Below are positions 39,184-50,104 of a stretch of 64,000 nt of DNA, piece after piece. A program made the position numbers and the translations under genes. The DNA comes from Candidatus Altimarinota bacterium (GTDB lineage: Bacteria; Patescibacteriota; Gracilibacteria; BD1-5; UBA6164), in contig JACFNZ010000004.1 in NCBI GenBank assembly GCA_019454605.1, forward strand, positions 1-64,000, given 5' to 3'. The notes beneath the pieces are model-generated. The model made no database searches. It saw only the letters and a list, made by a program, of their open reading frames with translations, and was not told where the DNA came from. Position 1 is the stretch's first letter, and every line of letters starts with the position of its first letter.

Positions 39184-41889
39184 ATGCTTGAATTAGAAAC
39201 TCGTAATTATATAGACAAAAAGCTACAAAAAGCTTGATTTAACCTAAACTCAAATCAAGTTGTTTTTGAACTTCCAATAAATCAAAACTGACTTCAATTT
39301 TTTGCTGATTATGCTATCTTAGACTCAGATAATTCAGTTATTGCAATTATTGAAGCAAAAAGATATGAAAGATCAGCAAAAGACTGACAATTTCAAGCTT
39401 TAGAATATGCTCAAATATTAGAATCAAAACAAGATTTTAGACCTTTTATATTTCTTTGCAATGGTAGGGAAATATTTTTTTATAATTCTTCAAAGTCTGA
39501 ATCTCCAAGACTCGTAAAAACATTTTTTAGTATTTCAGATTTAAGAAAATTAAAAGAACTTCAAAAAATTCAAGTTTCACCAACAAGTATAAAAATTGAT
39601 GAAAATATTTCAGGAAGACACTACCAAAGAGAAGCTATCAAAAAAGTTGCTGAATGAATTGAAGACAAAAAAAGAGAATTTTTACTTGTTATGGCAACCG
39701 GAACAGGAAAAACAAGAACTGCTATGTGACTTATTGATGTGATGCTCAGATCAAAACAAGCTCAAAAAGTACTTTTTTTAACTGATAGAACAGCTTTAAG
39801 AGACCAAGCTTTTGATGATTGATTTTCAGTGTATTTCAAATCAACTCCAAAAACTAAAATTGAAACTGGAAAAACAGATGAAAATGCAAGACTTTTTTCT
39901 GCTACTTATCAAACAATGATTAATTATTTAGATGATTTTTCAAGTTGATTTTTTGATTTAATTATTATTGATGAAGTACATAGAAGTATTTATGGAGAGT
40001 GGAAAAATATTTTAGACCATTTTGACTCAATAAAAGTTTGACTTACTGCAACTCCTTTAAGATATGTAGATAAAAGTACTTATCAAGCTTTTTGATGTCA
40101 AGATGAAGACCCAACTTATTTTTACTGATATGATGAAGCAGTTGCAGAAAAATTTTTAGTTCCTTACAATGTTTTAATAGCAAGAACAAAGTTTCAAATT
40201 CAATGAATAAAAGGACTGGAGTTACCAAAAGAAGTTTTAGAACAATTAAAAAAAGAGTGAAAAGACCCAGAAGAGTATAACTTTGAATGAAGTGAAATAG
40301 GGAAAAAAATTGACAATAAAGATACAAATAGAGCCGTTATAAAAGAGTTTATGCAAGAGTCATACAAACTTGAAGATGGACTTCCTGGGAAAACAATTAT
40401 TTTTGCAATGAATCAAAAACATGCAGAGCATTTACAAGAAACTTTTGAGGAAATGTATCCAAATCTTGAACATTTTTCAGTTGTTATTACATCAAATATA
40501 GAAAGACATGATGAACTTTTAAAAGAATTTAAAAAACTAAAAACAGGGAAAAAATTTAGAGTAGCAATTTCTGTTGATATGCTTGATACTTGAGTGGATG
40601 TCCCTGAAATAGTGAATTTAGTTTTTGCAAGAAAAGTATTTTCTGAAAGTAAATTTTGGCAAATGATAGGGAGATGAACAAGACTTTGTCAGGATTTATT
40701 TGGAAAATGAAACCATAAAAAAGATTTTTTAATCATTGATTTTGCACTTAATTTTGATGAAACTCATATTTTTAATCCACCAAATATTCAAACACTTCCT
40801 TTAAATCAAAGATATTATGAAGCAAAAATTGAGTTACTAAAACTTTTTGTAAATAGAAATGATAAAAAAAGTTTTGAAAAAACTAAAAAAGAGATTTTTC
40901 ATATGATAAAAAGTTTAAAAGAAAATGATGAAATATTTCTCAAAAGAGATCTCATAAAAAGTATTTTAGATGAAAATATTCTCAATAATATTGCATTAAA
41001 TCCTTATGAAGAGCTTTATAAACTCTCTTTAGTGATGAAATTTTATGATGAAAAAAGTTTAGATGAAATAAGGTTTTTACTTAAATGAGAAAATTTAAAA
41101 ATTGCAATACTCAAAAATGAAAATATAGAAAAACTTCAAAATTCTCTTGCAAGTGATATAAATGCACTACAAGCAAACAATCATTTAGAAGTTATTTTTG
41201 AAAAAAAAGAATTTATCAAAAATGCATTAACTCCTGATTTTTGGCAAGAATTAAGCACCCAAAAAATTGAAGATATTCAAAAAGAGTTAAGTAGTATCAT
41301 ATGATACAAAAAACCAAACCAAAAAGAAATACTTATTACTGACTTAAAAGATGAGATTATTGAAAGAAGATGGATAGCATATGGAGAGTGAAAACAAATG
41401 GAATCAGATAAATATTGGCAAGTATTTGTTGATCAAATAGAGTATTTTGCAAAATCATCAAAAGCTTTACAAAAAATCAAAAATGATGAAGTTTTGTATA
41501 AAGAAGATTTAGAAGAGCTAGAAAAACTTTTCAAACAATCAGAGTACAATATAACAGTTTTAAATCTCAGAAGAACTCTCTCAAGACCAACTATTGATTT
41601 TGTATCATTTATCAAATTTGCTTTATGAAAGACTTCTTTGCCAGATTTTGAAGAGGAAGTAGAAAAAGTATTTGAAGAATATTTACTAAAAAATAATTTT
41701 TCAAGTAATCAAATCAGGTTTTTACAGATTGTAAAGTCACTTATTATCACAAAAAAACATATCACTTTTGAAGATTTTTATAGTGATACTTTTGAAAAAT
41801 CATTTGGGATGTTAGCTTTTGATAGATTGTTTAAGGAGAAAGAGCAGGAGAAAGTGATAGAGTTGGTGGAGAGGTTTAGTTTGGTTTAA
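39184..41889 (+). CDS. hsdR: Type I restriction enzyme subunit R
   Basis: A 901-aa translocase/nuclease. The N-terminal nuclease domain has [10 protein letters not shown] and AIIEAKRYE (the E.K of the PD-ExK core). The motor has Walker A ATGTGKT (residues 171-177), DEVH (263-266), LTATPLR, the second lobe ending in FWQMIGRGTRLC, and a C-terminal EcoEI-like helical region. It cuts unmodified DNA after long-range pumping, together with HsdS and HsdM. Codon use differs from neighbours: the Walker A glycines are GGA rather than TGA, and ATC, CTC and GAG are more frequent, although TGA glycines still occur. This suggests import and partial adaptation. Confidence 0.93.
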
Positions 41890-41899
41890 ATATTTTGAA

Positions 41900-42136
41900 A
41901 TGCTCAAGAAGTATAATATTTCTGCTTCTATGAGCAGAAAGTCTTCTCCTTGGGAGAATGGAAGTCAGGAATCTTTTTATTGAAAATTTAAGTTTGAATT
42001 ATGAGACTTAAATAGATTTAAATCTATGGCTGAGGTAATAGAGGCAATACATTTACATATCTATTATTACAATAATTTTAGAATTCATACTACTCTAAAA
42101 ATGGCTCCTGCAAAATTTGCTAAATTACACTCATAA
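41900..42136 (+). pseudogene. IS3-family transposase, C-terminal remnant
   Basis: A 78-aa frame matching only the end of the IS3/IS150 integrase: SMSRKSSPWENGSQESFYGK (the usual SMSRKGNPYDNA.AESFF block with the third catalytic Glu), then EAIHLHIYYYNNFRIHTTLK and APAKFAKL. About 200-300 upstream residues of a normal transposase are missing. Two glycines are TGA, so the element has lived in a table-25 host. It sits directly after hsdR and probably marks a past insertion or rearrangement in the operon. Confidence 0.8.
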
Positions 42137-42251
42137 TTCTCCTTTTTTGTTAAGATATTTCGTGTCCAGTTTTTTGGGAGCTTGACAGATAAAGATTGCT
42201 TATTAGTAATACAAAGTGACGAAATCAAATATTTTTATAAAAACAATTAAT
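42137..42251. mobile_element. IS end remnant and hsdS upstream region
   Basis: After the transposase fragment comes TGTCCAGTTTTTTGGGAGC (about 42162-42180), which looks like the degenerate terminal repeat of an IS3-type element. It is followed at once by TTGACA (about 42182), a good -35 box, and A/T-rich DNA before the hsdS ATG. The hsdS promoter may thus lie at the IS border. No matching left end was found. Confidence 0.4.
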
Positions 42252-43397
42252 ATGCAAACAATCCAACTAACCCAAATCATCCAACCAATAAACTTATCAG
42301 TAAAACCTTTTTCATGAGAAAGGTTTTATATTGCGACTTGAGCATTGGAATGAGAACAAATAAATTTTGAATCTGCTGAAAAAGTAACTTTTGAAAATAA
42401 ACCTTCAAGAGCAAATCAAGAAGTACAAGTTTGAGATGTTATTTTTGCAAAAATGCAAAACACAAAAAAAACTTTACTCATAACAGAAAAAGAAAAAGAT
42501 TTTATTTATTCTTCATGATTTTTTGTATTAAGACATTGAAAAGAAATTTTGAGTTGATTTTTAAAACATTTTTTAAATTCAGCGAGTTTTTTAGAGCAAA
42601 AAGATAAAAATTGTACTTGAGCAACTCAAAGAGCTTTGACTTTGGAATGATTGCAAAAAATCCAAATCCCCCTCCCACCACTTTCACATCAAAAACAAAT
42701 CATCCAAAAACTTGATACTCTTACAAATCTCATAAATTTAAGAAAGTTATCAATTGATAAAACTGAAAAATTGACGAAGTCAATTTTCATAGAAATGTTT
42801 TGAGATCCTATGATAAATGATAAAGGTTGGGAAGTAAGTACTTTATGAAAATCGTGTTATTTTATTAAAGACTGACCTCATAAATCTTTAAATTACATTG
42901 AAAAATGAATTCCTTTTGTTTCAGTTAATAATATTATTAAGTGATTTTGGGATTTTTGAAATGTAAAATTTATATCACAAGAAGATTATAATTTTTATTC
43001 AAAAAGATGTAAACCAGAATTTTGAGATATTTTGTATACAAAAGGCTGAACAACTTGATTCGCAAAATATGTTGATTTGAAAATAGATTTTTTGAATTGG
43101 GTACATTTAGCTGTTTTGAAATTTGATAAAAATATTTTAAATTGAAGATTTCTTGAGAGTATTTTGAATACAAATTATTGTTATAAACAATCTCAGAAAT
43201 ATACTAGATGAATTGCAAATAGAGACTTAGTTTTATGACAAATGGCATTAATTAAAATTTTTCTTCCTCCTATCTCTCTCCAAAATAAATTTGCTTCTAT
43301 TGTAGAAAAAAACGAAGAAAATATTAAAAAACAAAAAGAAAGTTTGAGGAAGTTGGAAGAACTTTATGCAAGTGTAATGCAGGAGAGTTTTAGCTAA
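42252..43397 (+). CDS. hsdS: Type I restriction enzyme specificity subunit
   Basis: A 381-aa subunit with two target-recognition domains separated by conserved helices. TRD1 spans about residues 1-130 and ends with LEGLQKIQIPLPPLSHQKQI, the standard first conserved region, leading into the coiled helix (LDTLTNLINLRK). TRD2 follows GWEVSTLGKSCYFIKDGPHK and ends in FLPPISLQNKFASIVEKNEE and the second helix. HsdS determines the DNA sequence methylated and cut. The two arms differ strongly, so a bipartite target is expected. The stop codon overlaps the start of the REP-like repeats. Confidence 0.93.
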
Positions 43398-43503
43398 CCC
43401 CTCCTAACCTCCCCTTGTCAGGGGAGGGATAATAAAAATTTTCACTTATCAAGGGGGGAATAATAAAAAACTTCCCCCTGATAAGGGGGATTGAGGGGGT
43501 TAC
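43396..43503. repeat. G/C-rich REP-like inverted repeats
   Basis: Three related half-elements in 108 bases. A first hairpin CCTCCCC-ttgtca-GGGGAGG lies at 43408-43428. The second, TTATCAAGGGGGGAA (43446-43460), faces the third, TTCCCCCTGATAAGGGGG (43472-43489), so they form one long stem, and the outer flanks TAACCCCTCCTAACC and GGATTGAGGGGGTTA also mirror each other. The block is far richer in G/C than anything else in the window and resembles BIME/REP elements found near DUF559 genes in other bacteria. It may also act as a terminator or mRNA stabiliser for hsdS. Confidence 0.75.
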
Positions 43504-43532
43504 TAAAATATTTTAATTTTAAAATCTTCATT

Positions 43533-43913
43533 ATGCAAGATAAATATATTTCATATGATACAAGACTAAAAACAAGAGCAAGAGAATTAAGAAAAAATCA
43601 AACTCCAGCAGAAAATTATATTTGGCAAAAAATACTTAGAAATAAACAATTTTTTTGATATAAATTTACTCGTCAAAAAATGCTTTGATTTTTTATAGCA
43701 GATTTTTACTGTAGTGAATTAAAACTTGTCATCGAAATAGATGGAGATACTCATTTTTCAGATGAAGCAATTGTATATGATGAAGAAAGAACTTTAGAAT
43801 TAAATAAATTATGACTTCAAGTTATCAGATATACCAATAAAGAAATTTTAGAAAATATTGAATGAGTGTATGAAAATTTAAAAAATAAATTACATAACTT
43901 GCAAAAATCATAA
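43533..43913 (+). CDS. DUF559 endonuclease-like protein
   Basis: A 126-aa protein of the DUF559 family, relatives of the very-short-patch repair (Vsr) endonuclease. The order is RARELRKNQTPAENYIWQKI, FTRQKMLGFFIADFYC (Asp ligand) and LVIEIDGDTHF (E.D and H), followed by QVIRYTNKEILENI. The PD-ExK-like residues are all present. Function is not established; the family is frequently mobile and found beside REP-like repeats, as here. It interrupts the type I RM gene series. Confidence 0.88.
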
Positions 43914-43979
43914 AACAACTTGCATTTAAAAAATAAAAAACTATAATTTCCTCATTAAATAAGTAAAGAATAACTTGCA
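43896..43979 (+). repeat. Three AACTTGCA direct repeats upstream of the Fic-like gene
   Basis: AACTTGCA occurs at 43896-43903, 43917-43924 and 43972-43979, spaced 21 and 55 bases, i.e. close to whole helix turns; the last two are followed by TTTAAA or TTTTAAA. The downstream gene encodes a winged-helix protein, so these may be its operator. Confidence 0.45.
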
Positions 43980-44001
43980 TTTTAAATAATTATGTTGCAA
44001 T

Positions 44002-45018
44002 ATGACAAATAATTTATACCAAATATTTGATTTCATTCAATCAAAAAGTAAAGTCCCATATTCTGAAATTCTCAAACAATTCACTACTATTGCTGAAACA
44101 ACGATTACCAGAAATCTAGCTAAGCTTCAAAAAGAGTGAAAAATATTAAAAACAAAAGTTTGAAAAAATACTTTTTATGAAATTGCTTGAAAAGATTTTA
44201 TAATAGAATATTTCAATAAACCATTTTTTGAAAGAGAAGCAAAAATCTATAATTTTGATTTTTTAGCAAACTATATTCCAAATAAAACTAGTTTTTTATG
44301 AGAAAAATATCAAATTCTTAAAACTCAGTATTTAGATAAAAATATTTTATCAAGTTATGATTATAAACAAAACCTAAGAGCGATAGAAAATTTACTGATA
44401 GATTTAAGTTTCTCATCATCAAAACTTGAATGAAACACTTATAGTTATCTTGATACTGAAATACTTATCAAATATAACAATTCAGCTCAATGAAAAACAC
44501 AAGTAGAAACTCAAATGATTCTCAATCATAAAAATGCTATAAAATATATCATTGATAATAAAAAAGAAATAAAACTGTCTAAACAAGATTTTCAAAATAT
44601 TCATATATTACTCTGAAAATGACTTCTTACAGAAAATTATCTATGAAAAATAAGAAGTTCTGAAGTAACTATTTGAGGTTCAGCTTATACTCCACTTGAT
44701 AATCACTTTCAACTTGAAGAACAATTTCAAATATTTTTAACCAAATTAAATGAAATAAAAAATCCTTTTGAACAATCACTTTTTATACTTGTTTTTATTC
44801 CATATTTTCAAATATTTATTGATATAAACAAAAGAACTTCTCGTATTTCAAGTAATATTCCACTCATAAAGAACTGACTTATTCCGTTTAGTTTCTTGCA
44901 AATAACGGATAGAGATTATATAAATGCTATTTTAGCTATTTATGAACTAAACGATGTAAGCCTGATGAGAGATTTATTTGTAGAAAATTATTTACTCAAT
45001 ATGAAAAGATATTCTTAA
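44002..45018 (+). CDS. Winged-helix Fic-like protein lacking the catalytic histidine
   Basis: A 338-aa protein. Residues 1-65 form a winged helix (SKVPYSEILKQF, then TTITRNLAKLQKEGKILKTK). The rest follows the Fic fold: an inhibitory-type motif SSSKLEGN, the flap region RSSEVTIGGSAYTP, and the active-site loop QIFIDINKR (Q270 onwards) in place of HPFxxGNGR. The catalytic His is Gln and two loop residues are changed, while Asn-Lys-Arg and a later Arg remain. AMP transfer is therefore doubtful; it may act as a regulator. It lies between hsdS/DUF559 and hsdM in the RM operon, 18 bases before hsdM. Confidence 0.8.
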
Positions 45019-45036
45019 TTTTTTAACTAAAAACCT

Positions 45037-46560
45037 ATGCTCACTCAAGAACTAAAATCAAAAATAGATAAACTTTGGAACATTTTTTGGCGATGAGGTA
45101 TTTCAGATCCACTTACTGCAATAGAACAGATAAATTATTTGATATTTTTTAAAAGAATTGATGATATTGATAAACAAAATATTGTAAAAGCTTCCAGAGT
45201 AAAAAGTTTTGAATATAAATCTATTTTTGAGTGAAGCTACACACTAAATGGACAAACTTATGATAAACAAAATTTTCGTTGGTCGCATTTTATAGAACTT
45301 CCATCTGATGAAATGTTTGTATTTGTAAAAGATATTGTTTTTCCTTTCATAAAAAATTTAGATAGAAGTGAGTATGCTGATAGTTTATCAGATGCTGTTT
45401 TTATGATTCCAAATGCTTCACTTTTAGTAACAGCAGTTTCTATTATAGAAGATTTGGAGATTACAAAGCAAAATGAAGATACTGCATGAGATATTTATGA
45501 ATATCTTTTAAATGAAATATCATCTGCAGGAAAGTGATGAGCTTTTAGAACACCAAGACATATTATTGAAATGATTATTCAAATAATAAACCCAACAAAA
45601 AACGATAAAATCTGTGATCCAGCTTGTGGAACTTGAGGTTTTTTAATCAATACTTATAAACATATTATTAAAGAAAATACTTCAAAAAATGGAAGTTTTG
45701 AAGATAATTTTTGAACTCATTATACAGCTGATCAATTTTCAAATGAGGATTGGAATCGTATAAAAACAAATACTCTTTTTTGATATGATTTTTCTACAAA
45801 AATGGTAAGAGTTGGGATGATGAACTCTATACTACATGGAATTACAACTCCAAATATTACTTATACAGATACTTTATGAAAATTTTTTGATCACAAAGAA
45901 TCTTTTGATGTGATTTTAGCAAATCCTCCTTTTAAATGAAGTATTTTAAAAAATAATATTCATCCAGAATTTCAAGTAGAAACAACAAAAACTGAATTAT
46001 TATTTTTAGAACTTATTTATGATAAACTGTTTGTTTGAGGGAAATGCTGAGTAATTATTCCTGATTGAGTTTTATTTTGAAGTTCAAATGCTCATAAAAA
46101 AATAAGAGAAATGATTGTAGAAAAATGTTCTTTAAAAGCTGTTATTTCATTGCCAAGTTGAGTTTTTAAACCTTATGCTTGAGTTTCAACTGCTATCTTA
46201 ATCTTTACAAAATGAGATATTACAAACAAAGTTTGGTTTTATGATTTGCAATCAGACTGATTTTCACTTGATGATAAAAGAAATAAAATAGAAGAAAATG
46301 ATATTCCAGATTGTATAAAAAATTATAAAGAAATAGTTTTGCAAAGAAAATTTGATGCAAAACCAGAAAAAAATGATAAATGGTTTTTTGTCACAAAAGA
46401 AGAAATTGTAAAAAATAAATATGATTTATCTATTTCAAAATATAAAAAAATCGAGTATGTAAAAGTTGAATATGAAAAACCAGAAGTTTTAATTTCAGAT
46501 ATTAGAAAACTTGAAAAAGAGATAAAAGAGGGAATTGATGAACTTGAAAAAATGCTTTAA
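45037..46560 (+). CDS. hsdM: Type I restriction enzyme modification subunit
   Basis: A 507-aa N6-adenine methyltransferase. The N-terminal helical domain (LWRGGISDPL-like FWRGGISDPLTAIEQINYLI) is followed by the SAM site DPACGTGGF (residues 194-202) and the catalytic NPPF (296-299), then GVIIPDGVLFGSSNAHKKIR and LPSGVFKPYAGVSTAIL. With HsdS it methylates the target and protects host DNA. The mixture of GGA, GGT and TGA glycines again differs from the core genes. It ends the island; a terminator shared with uvrB follows. Confidence 0.95.
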
Positions 46561-46598
46561 AAAAATACTTACTAAAATTTAGTAAGTATTTTTTTATT
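46559..46598. terminator. Bidirectional terminator
   Basis: AAAAATACTTACTAAA / TTTAGTAAGTATTTTT stem between hsdM and the convergent uvrB; the uvrB stop (46594-46596) lies in the T-run. Confidence 0.85.
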
Positions 46599-48774
46599 TT
46601 CTCCCTCTTTTTAATTCAATAATTACATCTCTTAATTCTGCAGCTAGTTCATAATCCATATTTGAAGCTGCAACTCACATTTCAAACTCTAGTTTTTTTA
46701 ATTCTTTTTCTAAATCTTTTTCTGATATTAAAGCATAATCTTTGTTTTTTGTTTTAATTCAAATTTCTTTTATCTCACTATAAACAGTTGTTGGAGTTAT
46801 ATTGTGTTTTATATTATAATTATTTTGCATGTTTCTTCTATAATTTGTTAAATTTATAGCTTGTTTCATCGCATTTGAAACAAAAACTTTATCTTGAGTA
46901 AAATACTTTCATTCATCAAATTTGAAAAGAGGAACTTTATTTCAATTTTCATCAAATAAATAATCAGTTGGTAAAATATTTTTATTATTTCATAAAGTAA
47001 AAATATTTTCTTGTTTATCCCATTTTATTTTTTCTCATTTAAATGTATTTACTTCTTCACTATACATATAAACTTTTCATTTACTATTTCTTGCAGCTCT
47101 TCAAATAATTTGAATCAAAGCAGAAGTACTTCTTAAAAATCATTGTTTATCTGCATCTAAAATAGCAATTTTAGTAACTTCTGGCAAATCAAGTCATTCT
47201 CTAAGTAAATTTACTCAAACAATTACATCTATTTTTCAAATTCTTAAATCTCTTAATATATCAATTCTATCAAGAGTTTCAATTTCACTATGTAAATATC
47301 TTACTTTAATCCCATTTTCAAGTAAATAATCAGTTAATTCTTCTGAAGACCTTTTTGTTAGAGTAGTTATAAGCATTTTTTCATTATTTTTAACACACTC
47401 ATTTATGTTTTTTAAAACATCATCAACCATATAATTCATAGTTTTTAATTCTATAAATGGGTCTAGTAGTCAAGTTGGTCTAATTACAAGAGGAACAATT
47501 CTATTTTCTTCATTATCTACCCAAGCTCAATCGATTATTGGATTAAATTCAAAAAATTTATCTGGGGTAGTTGAGGATTTTTCAATATCATATTTTCAAG
47601 GAGTTGCTGACACAAGCACCATTTGAGGGATTTTTGCTTCAAATTCTTCAAATCTTAAAGGTCTATGATCAAGTGCTGAAGGTAATCTAAATCAATGATT
47701 TACTAAATTTTCTTTTCTTGCTCTATCTCAAGCATACATTCATCATATTTGAGAAATTGTCATATGTGATTCATCAACAAAACACAAAAAATCATCTCCA
47801 AAATAATCAATTAATGTATATGGAGGTTCTCAAGTCTTTCTTCCATCTAAGTATTTTGAATAATTTTCAATTCAGTTTACATATCAAACTTCTTGCATCA
47901 TTTCTATATCATATTCTACTTTTGTTTTAAGTCTTTCGTATTTTAAAACATCTCAAATCTCTTTAAAATATGAAAGTCTTTCTTCTAATTCACTTTTTAT
48001 TAAAGGAACTATTTTTTTTATTTGTTCTTTTGTTGTAACAGTGTGTTTAGCTGGAAATATTTCAATTTCTTGTAATATTTCATAAACTTCTCAAGTTAAA
48101 TAATTTCTTCTTGTAATTCTATCAATTTCATCTCAAAAAAATTCAATTGAATAAACAGTTTCCATACTTGATCAATATATTTCAAGTAAATCTCACATAA
48201 CTTGAAACATTCAGGGCTTAAAATCTGCTCAAGCTCTTTTGTATTGAAGTAAAATAAGAGTTTTAAGTAAAACCTCTATACTATAAATTTCTCAAACTTT
48301 TAACTTAAAAATAGCATCCTCATAAGCTCTAATATCTCAAACTCAATAAATACAAGAAACAGAAGCAACAATTATTACATCTTTTCTTCTAATCAAATCC
48401 TGAGTTGCTGCATGACGAAGTCTATCAATTTCTTCATTTATAGTTGCTTCTTTTTCAATATAAGTATCTGTTTTTACAGCATATGCTTCTGGTTGGTAAT
48501 AATCATAATAAGACACAAAATAATGCACTCGAGCATCTGGGAAAAAATCCTTAAATTCAAGTGCTAATTGAGCTGCTAAAGTTTTATTATGAGCAATAAT
48601 CAAAGTTGGTTTTTGTATTTTTTCTATAATATTTGCCATTACAAAAGTTTTTCAACTTCAAGTAACTCACCATAATGTTTGAAATTTATTTTTATTATTT
48701 ATATATTTTGTTATTTTTTCAATTGCATTTGGTTGGTCTCAGGTTGGAGAATATTTTGATTTTAGTTTAAACAT
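46594..48774 (-). CDS. uvrB: Excinuclease ABC subunit B
   Basis: A 726-aa damage-verifying helicase of nucleotide excision repair. It shows [12 protein letters not shown], Walker A GVTGSGKT, the beta-hairpin region [13 protein letters not shown]-like [32 protein letters not shown]-type block, [16 protein letters not shown], the motif IV-VI segment LLREGLDLPEV and QIIGRAARN, and a C-terminal UVR motif ([20 protein letters not shown]). The length exceeds E. coli UvrB (673) by about 50 residues, mostly in the middle. The product works with UvrA and UvrC, not seen here. Confidence 0.96.
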
Positions 48775-48906
48775 TTTTTTTATTTTTTAAATTTGTAAAA
48801 CAATAAAAATTATTATAGTAAAATATATACCTAAAAGCAAGTAATTTGCTTTTTTAAAAATATACTATATATTTTATAGTAATTTTAATTTTTAATTTAT
48901 AAAAAA
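48775..48906 (+). promoter_or_regulatory. Divergent spacer with attenuator-like hairpin
   Basis: Between uvrB and the malic enzyme gene an 8-bp stem AAAAGCAA-gtaat-TTGCTTTT (48833-48853) is followed by T and A runs. It is flanked by an outer pair of TATAGTAAAATATATA-like sequences that mirror each other (about 48813 and 48866). A terminator inside a leader would allow attenuation of the malic enzyme gene; it could equally end a short RNA. Confidence 0.35.
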
Positions 48907-50067
48907 ATGGACTATTTTGAAGAAAGTTTAAAAAAACATAAAGAATATTCTTGAAAACTAGAAACAATTTCTAAAGTTCCCTTAAAAACTAGAGAGGATT
49001 TATCTACTTATTATTCTCCTTGAGTTGCATGACCTTGCTTAGAAATAGCAAAAGATAAAAAAAAGGTAAATGATTATACACTAAAATCAAATACTATTGC
49101 AGTTATTAGTGATGGAACAGCAGTTTTATGACTTTGAGATATATGACCAGAAGCTTCTTTACCTGTTATGGAATGAAAAGCTATTTTATTTAAAGAGTTT
49201 TGAGGAATAAATGCTTTTCCAATTATTTTAAATACAAAAGATACAAAAGAAATTATTGAGACAATAAAACATATTGCACCAACTTTTTGATGAATAAATT
49301 TAGAAGATATTTCATCTCCTAGGTGTTTTGAAATAGAAGAAACTTTAAAAAAAGAACTTGATATACCTGTTTTTCATGATGATCAACACTGAACAGCAAT
49401 TGTTACACTTGCTTGAATAATAAATGCATTAAAAATTACAAAAAAAGATAAAAAAGATGTAAAAGTGCTTATAAATTGAGTTTGAGCTGCTTGAGTTGCA
49501 ATTACTAAATTGCTTCATCTTTACTGAATAAAAGATATAGTTGTAGTTGATAGTAAATGAACTATTTATGCTTGAAGATGAAATTTAAATGTAGAAAAAG
49601 AAATGCTTACAAATATCACAAATACAGCATGTATTTTAAATCCAGAAAGTAAACATTGTATCAAATGATGATTAAAAGAGGCAATTGTTTGAAGAGATAT
49701 ATTTATTTGAGTATCAGCTCCTTGAGTTTTAACAAAAGAAATGGTAAAATCAATGAATAAAGACCCAATTATTTTTGCTATGGCAAACCCAATCCCTGAA
49801 ATTATGCCAGAAGATGCTTATGAAGCTTGAGCTAAAATAGTAGCTACTTGAAGATCTGATTATCCAAATCAATTAAATAATGTTCTTATTTTCCCTTGAA
49901 TATTTAAATGAGCTTTACAAAATAAAGTTCCTAAAATAACAGATGCAATGAAAATAAAAGCTTCTGAAAACCTTGCAAATATGATTAAAAATCCAACTTT
50001 TGATAAAATAATTCCATCTCCATTTGATATTTGAGTTGCAGATGAAGTTGCTAAAGCTGTGGTTTAA
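48907..50067 (+). CDS. NAD(P)-dependent malic enzyme
   Basis: A 386-aa enzyme that decarboxylates malate to pyruvate while reducing NAD(P). It opens with the family motif LSTYYSPGVAGPC, followed by [35 protein letters not shown] (metal ligands), FHDDQHGTAI, the nucleotide fold INGVGAAGVAITKLL, and [13 protein letters not shown] with [17 protein letters not shown]. It is the short bacterial form like YtsJ. In a cell with few metabolic genes it could supply pyruvate and reducing power. Cofactor preference is not resolved by eye. Confidence 0.95.
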
Positions 50068-50099
50068 AAAAAGTTTATTTTATAATAAACTTTTTTTAA
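50065..50099. terminator. Hairpin terminator of the malic enzyme gene
   Basis: AAAAAAAGTTTATT / AATAAACTTTTTTT stem with T-run directly after the stop; also lies at the end of the convergent pilin-like gene. Confidence 0.85.
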
Positions 50100-50104
50100 A
50101 ACTA

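Noticed and set aside
43396-43503. CRISPR array
   Set aside because: The repeats are inverted and unequal, there are no regular spacers, and no cas genes are in the window.
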